Assembly: GCF_003013475.1 (NCBI RefSeq)
Contig: NZ_PXZO01000064.1
Span: 1-64,000, forward strand
Direction: 5' to 3'
Length of the DNA: 64,000 bases
Source: Brevibacillus porteri
GTDB lineage: Bacteria; Bacillota; Bacilli; Brevibacillales; Brevibacillaceae
In this document: piece after piece, positions 58,804 to 64,000 of the stretch
How positions within the stretch are numbered: position 1 is the first letter of the stretch
How the letters are laid out: every line of letters begins with the position of its first letter
Notes under the pieces: generated by a model
The model's input: only the letters and a program-made list of their open reading frames with translations
Told to the model about the DNA's origin: nothing
Database searches by the model: none
Program-made: the position numbers and the translations under genes

Positions 58804-58842
58804 GAACCTCTCCATTTCTTCATTATAAAGAGAGGTTTTTTA
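58804..58842 (+). terminator. Rho-independent terminator
   Basis: AACCTCTC pairs with GAGAGGTT around a 17-nt loop, then T run. Confidence 0.85.
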
Positions 58843-58859
58843 TTTATATGGAATTTTAC

Positions 58860-58887
58860 CGCCAGCCAAATGCGCTGGCGTTTTTTT
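58860..58887 (+). terminator. Second terminator in tandem
   Basis: CGCCAGC pairs with GCTGGCG around a seven-base loop, followed by seven T. Confidence 0.88.
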
Positions 58888-59324
58888 GATTTTTTTATTA
58901 AAAGTGAAAAGAAAACTTGACATACAGGATTGGGTGAGATGACCAAAAATGGGTGTTGGACTTCATTAGAGGAGAATCCTAACAAGAATATGATCAACTC
59001 GTGACTGCTATGTGAACACTTTGTAACAGAAAAGCTACGAAATATTGAACGTCGTTAAAAACGGGTACAAAAGCTCGCCGACTCTGATAGTATGTATATG
59101 CGGTTAATAGTGAAGTTCACTTGTGTTAAAAAACCTCTATTGTAAGGAACTCTCGAAAAGTGTGAATGCACGTTAAAGAAAGAAGGTTTTCCAAAACCTC
59201 GTTCGAGACCTCTCCATAGAGAGTGACTGCACTATCGACATATGTGAGGCGAAGTTCACCTGAAAAGAACTGCGCTCTCAAAGTATTACATGCTCGTTGT
59301 TTGTGACTAGGAGGGATTAGGAGA
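58888..59324 (+). promoter_or_regulatory. Long upstream region of qoxABCD
   Basis: About 440 bp without a gene, separating two terminators from qoxA. It holds a 6-1-6 palindrome AGTGAA-G-TTCACT (59109-59121), a second GAAGTTCAC copy at 59251-59259, and short hairpins (AGGTTTT/AAAACCT near 59185-59200; CTCT/AGAG near 59212-59223). A TTGACA at 58918-58923 has no -10 at proper spacing. The region may hold operators for a redox regulator and a structured leader; I could not identify either with confidence. Confidence 0.4.
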
Positions 59325-60311
59325 ATGAGCGGAGGAAAAATGCTGAGACATATCCAGTTTTGGATCTTGGCAGTGTTGGGCACCGTTCTGCTTACAGGCT
59401 GTGGTAGCGAATACCTCGTCTTGAATCCAAAAGGACCTGTAGCAGAAACGCAGTACAATCTCATTATTATTTCCACGATATTGGTCGCTGTCATTATCGT
59501 TCCGGTTCTTGCGCTTACCGCTTTCATTGTATACCGCTATCGGGATACACCGGGCAATAAAGCAAGTTATAAGCCGGAGTGGGCACACAGTACAACCCTA
59601 GAGGTAATTTGGTGGATTATTCCTATTATTATCGTTGCATTGCTGGGTTACTTTACTGTCCGTGATATTTATGTGTTAAAAGAGAACCCGAATAAAGAAG
59701 TTGCCCCTATGACCATTCAGGTTACGGCTTTGGACTGGAAATGGATGTTTACGTATCCAGAACAAAATATCGCAACTGTTAACCATTTGGAGATTCCAGC
59801 AGGTGTACCGATTCGCTTCCAGGTATCTGCTGATGCACCGATGAACTCTTTCTGGGTTCCAGAATTGGGTGGACAGATTTATGCGATGGCGGGAATGGCT
59901 ACCGAGCTGTATTTGCAAGCAGATGAACCAGGTACATTCGCTGGATTTAGCTCCAACTTCTCTGGTGAAGGCTTCGCCAAAATGCAGTTCGATGTAGTGG
60001 CAAAACCAAAAGACGAGTTCGATAACTGGGTCAAAGAAGTAAAAGGTACGACTCCAGCTATGACGAAGGCAGATTATGAAGAACTCCGCAAGCCTGGCGT
60101 GACAGATAAGGTTACGTATTCTGCATTCCCAGAAGGTATGTTTGAAGAGATCGTTGCCAAATATGGCCATGGTCACGATATGGACTATGTGATGGAGAAA
60201 CCCCCTGCGCCTGCAGGTGACAAGTCTTCTAATGAGACTTCAAAAAATACGCAGCAACAGACTGAATCGCACAACATGCCTGGAATGAATCATTCCAGTA
60301 TGAACCACTAG
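59325..60311 (+). CDS. qoxA: Quinol oxidase aa3 subunit II
   Basis: ATG 59325 follows AGGAGGGATTAGGAG. The 328-residue product has a lipoprotein signal (FWILAVLGTVLLTGC, Cys26), two spans (LIIISTILVAVIIVPVLALTAFIV; VIWWIIPIIIVALLGYF) and an outer cupredoxin domain (about 125-230). The CuA ligands of cytochrome c oxidases are absent: the loop reads SSNFSGEGFAKMQF, so it oxidises quinol rather than cytochrome c. The C-terminal tail is rich in His and Met (HNMPGMNHSSMNH), an addition not needed for the fold. Confidence 0.94.
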   Translation: MSGGKMLRHIQFWILAVLGTVLLTGCGSEYLVLNPKGPVAETQYNLIIISTILVAVIIVPVLALTAFIVYRYRDTPGNKASYKPEWAHSTTLEVIWWIIPIIIVALLGYFTVRDIYVLKENPNKEVAPMTIQVTALDWKWMFTYPEQNIATVNHLEIPAGVPIRFQVSADAPMNSFWVPELGGQIYAMAGMATELYLQADEPGTFAGFSSNFSGEGFAKMQFDVVAKPKDEFDNWVKEVKGTTPAMTKADYEELRKPGVTDKVTYSAFPEGMFEEIVAKYGHGHDMDYVMEKPPAPAGDKSSNETSKNTQQQTESHNMPGMNHSSMNH

Positions 60312-60334
60312 GCGAGAGGGAGGAGGAATACCAC

Positions 60335-62305
60335 GTGTGGGAGAACATTAAGGATTTTGCATCCACGTTCTTTGTAACAGGTGACCCGCTGATTTACGGT
60401 GCGGACGTATCGATTGTACTATCCATGGTTGCGATCGTATTCGTTCTGACTAAGTATAAAAAATGGGGTTGGCTATGGCGTGAGTGGTTGACTACGGTTG
60501 ACCATAAGCGTATTGGTATTATGTATTTGATCGCATCGCTTCTGATGCTGTTCCGCGGTGGGGTTGACGCCCTGCTGATGCGTTTGCAACTGGCATTCCC
60601 GAACGTAGAGTTCCTGAACTCGGATCACTATAATGCCATCTTTACGACTCATGGTACGATCATGATTTTGTTCATGGCGATGCCGATGATGTTTGCCTTG
60701 TTCAACATGGTAGTACCGCTTCAGCTCGGTGCTCGAGATGTAGCGTATCCGTTCTTGAACGCACTCAGCTTCTGGCTGTTTATGCTCGGTGCGATGCTGT
60801 TCAACATTTCGTTCGTAATCGGGGGCTCCCCGGACGCTGGTTGGTTGTCTTACCCGCCACTGTCACAAAATGAATTCAGCCCTGGACCCGGTCAGAACTT
60901 CTATATTTGGGGGATTCAGATCTCCGGTATCGGTAGTTTGGCGACAGGGATTAACTTTATCGTAACGATTCTCAAAATGCGTGCACCTGGCATGAAGCTG
61001 TACAAAATGCCATTGTTTAGCTGGTCCGTATTGTCCAGCTGCATTATGATTATCTTCGCTTTCCCAATCTTGACTGTAACACTCGCATTGCTGTTCCTTG
61101 ACCGTTTCGCAGGTGCCCATTTCTTCACGATGGACGGCGGCGGTAACCCGATGATGTACCTTAACCTCATTTGGATGTGGGGTCACCCAGAGGTATACAT
61201 CGTAGTAGTACCAGCATTCGGTATTTTCTCTGAGATTGTAGCAACCTTTGCTCGTAAAACGATCTTTGGTTACAAATCCATGGTATGGGCAATGATGGTA
61301 ATTGCGATTGCATCGTTCTTCACATGGGCGCACCACTTCTTCACAATGGGTACAAGTGCTAGTGTTATCGCGTTCTTTGCGATATCCACGATGATTATTG
61401 GTATCCCGACCGGGGTTAAGGTGTTTAACTGGCTGTTTACGATGTATCGCGGTAGGATATCCTTCCAACAGCCTATGCTGTGGACCATTGCGTTCATCCC
61501 GTGCTTCGTTATTGGTGGAGCGACAGGGGTAATGCTCGCGGTAGCCCCAGCAGACTATCAGTATCACAACAGTTACTTCTTGGTTGCCCACTTCCACCAA
61601 GTATTGATCGGTGGGGTAGTATTCGGTTACTTGGCTGGTATTTACTACTGGTGGCCAAAACTGTTCGGCTTCAAGCTCGACGAGAAGCTGGGCAAATGGG
61701 GCTTCTGGTTCTGGAATATTGGTTTCTACGTGTGCTTTATGCCGCAATACGCGCTCGGTTTCATGGGTATGACTCGCCGTTACTACACGTACGGTTGGGA
61801 CCGTGGCTGGGCAGATATGAACCTCGTATCCACTGTTGGGGCATTCATGATGGGTATCGGTTTCATCTTCCAAGTATGGCAAATCGCTTACAGCATCAAG
61901 CATGGTGAGCGCGACACAACAGGCGACCCATGGAATGGTCGTACGCTGGAGTGGTCGATTCCATCACCAGCTCCGTTTTACAACTTTGCTGTTGTACCAG
62001 AGGTAAAAGAAGCCGATGATTGGTGGGCTACAAAACAAGCCAAAGCAAATGGCACCTATAAAGAACAACCGGCGAAACTTGAGCCGATTCATATGCCGAA
62101 GAACTCTGGAATTCCGTTTATCATGGCGAACTTCTGGTTCTTGGTAGGTTTTGGTTTCACGTTTGGTTGGGTTTGGATGGCCGTCATTGGATTCATTGGA
62201 GTATTCGCATGCATGTGGGCACGCTCCTTCCAATACGACACGGATTATTACGTACCGGTGGAGGAAGTGCGTCGCACTGAGGCTTCACTGGGGAGGGTGG
62301 TGTAA
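60335..62305 (+). CDS. qoxB: Quinol oxidase aa3 subunit I
   Basis: The GTG start at 60335 follows GGGAGGAGGAA. The 656-residue protein is the catalytic heme-copper subunit with about 14 spans. The heme a ligand region is TTHGTIMILFMAMPMM; the copper/cross-link site is WMWGHPEVYIVVVPAFG; further ligands are TWAHHFFTMG and VAHFHQVLIGGVVFG. It reduces oxygen and pumps protons. It starts 23 bp after qoxA. Confidence 0.97.
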   Translation: MWENIKDFASTFFVTGDPLIYGADVSIVLSMVAIVFVLTKYKKWGWLWREWLTTVDHKRIGIMYLIASLLMLFRGGVDALLMRLQLAFPNVEFLNSDHYNAIFTTHGTIMILFMAMPMMFALFNMVVPLQLGARDVAYPFLNALSFWLFMLGAMLFNISFVIGGSPDAGWLSYPPLSQNEFSPGPGQNFYIWGIQISGIGSLATGINFIVTILKMRAPGMKLYKMPLFSWSVLSSCIMIIFAFPILTVTLALLFLDRFAGAHFFTMDGGGNPMMYLNLIWMWGHPEVYIVVVPAFGIFSEIVATFARKTIFGYKSMVWAMMVIAIASFFTWAHHFFTMGTSASVIAFFAISTMIIGIPTGVKVFNWLFTMYRGRISFQQPMLWTIAFIPCFVIGGATGVMLAVAPADYQYHNSYFLVAHFHQVLIGGVVFGYLAGIYYWWPKLFGFKLDEKLGKWGFWFWNIGFYVCFMPQYALGFMGMTRRYYTYGWDRGWADMNLVSTVGAFMMGIGFIFQVWQIAYSIKHGERDTTGDPWNGRTLEWSIPSPAPFYNFAVVPEVKEADDWWATKQAKANGTYKEQPAKLEPIHMPKNSGIPFIMANFWFLVGFGFTFGWVWMAVIGFIGVFACMWARSFQYDTDYYVPVEEVRRTEASLGRVV

Positions 62306-62307
62306 CG

Positions 62308-62916
62308 ATGGCGCAGCATCATGACCATGGTCACGGCCACGACCACGACCATCATGAAGAGCATGAACAATTAAAGGTTCTTGGTTTTTGGATTTTCGTT
62401 GTTACAGACTGCGTGCTGTTCGGTACATTGTTTGCAACATATGCGGTAATGATGAATAGCTTTGCTGGCGGACCAACTGGACAGGAATTGTTCCAGCTGC
62501 CAGGTGTTATTGCTTCAACCTTTATCTTGTTGACAAGTAGCTTTACCAGCGGTCTCGCTGTTCTGGCGATGAACAAAGGCAACGTTAAGCAGCTGATTGC
62601 TTGGCTGGCTGTAACTGGTCTTTTGGGATTGTCTTTCGTAGTGTTGGAAGTCACTGAGTTTATGCACTTGATGAGCGAAGGCGCAACCATGGCGACTAGC
62701 GGCTACTGGTCCGCTTTCTACACACTGGTTGGTACGCACGGATTGCACGTAACGCTTGGTCTGTTCTGGATGACTGCGTTGATCATGCAGCTGAAGCGTC
62801 GTGGAATCTCTGCGGTTACTCGCCGCAAAATTACCAACTTTAGCTTGTACTGGCACTTCCTTGACGTTGTGTGGATCTTCCTCTTCACAGTCGTCTACTT
62901 GATGGGGGTGATGTAA
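62308..62916 (+). CDS. qoxC: Quinol oxidase aa3 subunit III
   Basis: ATG 62308 is two bases after the qoxB stop. The 202-residue protein has five spans (VLGFWIFVVTDCVLFGTLFA first) and the subunit III signature HGLHVTLGLFWM. The N-terminus is an unusual histidine/aspartate run (HHDHGHGHDHDHHEEHE) that may bind copper or another metal. It is part of the qox operon. Confidence 0.95.
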   Translation: MAQHHDHGHGHDHDHHEEHEQLKVLGFWIFVVTDCVLFGTLFATYAVMMNSFAGGPTGQELFQLPGVIASTFILLTSSFTSGLAVLAMNKGNVKQLIAWLAVTGLLGLSFVVLEVTEFMHLMSEGATMATSGYWSAFYTLVGTHGLHVTLGLFWMTALIMQLKRRGISAVTRRKITNFSLYWHFLDVVWIFLFTVVYLMGVM

Positions 62917-62917
62917 G

Positions 62918-63235
62918 GTGGCACAACATCAAAACCATGGCGGACATCATAGTCACGGATCGATGAAAGAGTACGTAATCGGTTTTATCCTGTCGATCGT
63001 GCTCACCATTATCCCACTCGTGCTGGTCATGAACTCGATTTTGAGTAAAACGGCGACCATGATCGCGATCTTGGTAATGGCGGTCTTGCAGTTCGTAATT
63101 CAGTTGGTCTTCTTCATGCACATCCGCGAAGGAGAAAAACCGCGCTACAACGTACAGACATTGATTCTTGGACTTGTGATTGTATTTACAATCGTTGCAG
63201 GTTCCCTCTGGATCATGTTGTTTAACAAATATTAA
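62918..63235 (+). CDS. qoxD: Quinol oxidase aa3 subunit IV
   Basis: The GTG start at 62918 is one base after the qoxC stop. The 105-residue protein has three spans (VIGFILSIVLTIIPLVLVM; MIAILVMAVLQFVIQLVFFM; LILGLVIVFTIVAGSLWIM) as in CyoD/QoxD assembly subunits, and a His-rich start (QHQNHGGHHSHGS). A strong terminator follows, closing the operon. Confidence 0.94.
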   Translation: MAQHQNHGGHHSHGSMKEYVIGFILSIVLTIIPLVLVMNSILSKTATMIAILVMAVLQFVIQLVFFMHIREGEKPRYNVQTLILGLVIVFTIVAGSLWIMLFNKY

Positions 63236-63246
63236 TCAGTTAAGAG

Positions 63247-63286
63247 CGTGGCACAAGCGATTCGATGCTTGTGCCGCGTTTTTTTG
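63247..63286 (+). terminator. Rho-independent terminator of the qox operon
   Basis: A 12-bp stem with one wobble (CGTGGCACAAGC with GCTTGTGCCGCG) and an eight-base loop, then eight T. Confidence 0.92.
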
Positions 63287-63463
63287 TTTATGATTTGTAG
63301 CTGTCGTGGAGGGAAGAAGCGCATATCCAGTCTACGCTTCTTCCTACGCGGCTTTTAGTCAACCGATGGAAGTAATTCAAGAAGGTAGAAAATTGTTTAG
63401 CTGGTATCACTCTCTTCTTGCAGCTATAATAGAAAGAATTTTACGGCAAGGGGAGTGAAGGTG

Positions 63464-63994
63464 ATGGCTGGGCAACTGTATGTAACGAAGCCTTGTGCAG
63501 AACTTCAAGCAGAGTATATTTCCTTTTACGAAGAGTGGAAAGAAAGTGGAGAGCCTATCGTACCGTGGGTGGTGGATCGGGAGCCCTATGATTTTCCTGC
63601 GTATCTGGAATTTCTGGAGAGTGAGAGCAGCGAGGAAAATCTTTCGGATGGCTATGTTCCCCATTCGACGTATTGGCTCATGAACGAGGAGCGGCGCATA
63701 GTGGGGGCGGTGAACATTCGGCATCGACTCAACGAGCGTTTACGAAAATACAGCGGGCACATCGGATACGGAATCCGGCCTTCCGAGAGACGCAAAGGAT
63801 ATGCGACGGAAATTTTAGCGCAAGCCCTAAACATCACGAACGAGCTGGGGATAAACGAAGTATTGGTGATTTGTGATTATGATAATGTAGGATCGGAAAA
63901 AACGATTCGGAAGAACGGGGGCGTCTTTGAGTCGGAATGTACAGACGAGGATGGATTGGTCATTCGCCGCTTCTGGATTACACGACCTTCGTAA
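63464..63994 (+). CDS. GNAT family N-acetyltransferase
   Basis: ATG 63464 lies eight bases after GGGGAG; the GTG at 63455 is too close. The 176-residue protein has the acetyl-CoA segment GYGIRPSERRKGYATEIL and the later VCDYDN-like NVGSEKTIRKNGGVFES part, the pattern of small-molecule acetyltransferases near aminoglycoside-type members. Substrate unknown. The product is complete; its stop is just before the window end. A TATAAT box lies about 35 bp upstream. Confidence 0.88.
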   Translation: MAGQLYVTKPCAELQAEYISFYEEWKESGEPIVPWVVDREPYDFPAYLEFLESESSEENLSDGYVPHSTYWLMNEERRIVGAVNIRHRLNERLRKYSGHIGYGIRPSERRKGYATEILAQALNITNELGINEVLVICDYDNVGSEKTIRKNGGVFESECTDEDGLVIRRFWITRPS

Positions 63995-64000
63995 AAGAAG

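Noticed and set aside
59011..59029. Rex site in the qox leader (TGTGAACACTTTGTAACAG)
   Set aside because: The left half fits the Rex consensus but the right half deviates at several key bases.
58888..59324. T-box or other known riboswitch in the qox leader
   Set aside because: No T-box core sequence or specifier-like stem could be found, and the operon is not amino-acid related.
60863..61903. A 346-codon minus-strand frame opposite qoxB
   Set aside because: It is the antisense shadow of a highly conserved gene with strong codon bias; no ribosome site and no plausible protein.

Overview
The window looks like the chromosome of a spore-forming, aerobic Bacillales bacterium. My best guess is Brevibacillus, from overall gene content and protein style; this is inference, and no rRNA is present to confirm it. 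About 35.8 kb of prophage lies on the left and about 28 kb of ordinary host chromosome on the right.

Positions 1-35789 are the late half of a contractile-tailed (PBSX-like myovirus) prophage, nearly all on the + strand. It runs: ArpU-type late regulator (cut by the window edge), a long structured non-coding stretch, a winged-helix protein, a ParB-like protein with a C5-cytosine methyltransferase, terminase small and large subunits, portal, minor head protein, Prp-type cysteine protease, scaffold, major capsid, neck proteins, sheath, tube, tail-assembly chaperone with a -1 frameshift, tape measure, a small toxin locus, baseplate hub and wedge, a large fibre, holin-like proteins, amidase, and cargo. 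The cargo is a winged-helix gene under a LexA-like box, a collagen-like BclB-type exosporium protein, a fragment of an ATP-dependent DNA ligase, a secreted protein and an AgrC-like kinase. Integrase and early genes must lie left of the window.

The right edge of the element is marked by spoVR, which has lost its first 55-60 codons; homology starts abruptly at 35790. The prophage therefore probably sits inside spoVR, a site reminiscent of skin in sigK and SPbeta in spsM.

Host genes follow: two short-chain dehydrogenases and a 3-hydroxyacyl-CoA dehydrogenase (37.1-39.7 kb); two tandem chemoreceptors with sigma-D-like promoters (39.8-44.0 kb); small genes including two fragments or orphans (44.1-47.1 kb); a TerC-type membrane protein with a LysR regulator (47.2-48.8 kb); an AbrB-type membrane protein and a tripartite tricarboxylate transporter tctCBA with a CcpA cre-like site (49.0-53.5 kb); a methyltransferase; an Lrp regulator with an EamA exporter; a CitS/CitT-type two-component system; and the aa3-type menaquinol oxidase operon qoxABCD (59.3-63.2 kb), followed by an acetyltransferase.

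The signals I rate highest are: a roughly 490-nt ornate RNA candidate at 425-912; a phage-encoded Prp protease beside scaffold and capsid proteins that share an N-terminal Prp-type cleavage motif; a textbook -1 frameshift signal at 15487-15523; a 27-codon holin-like toxin inside the tail operon whose mRNA ends are mutually complementary; and the spoVR interruption.
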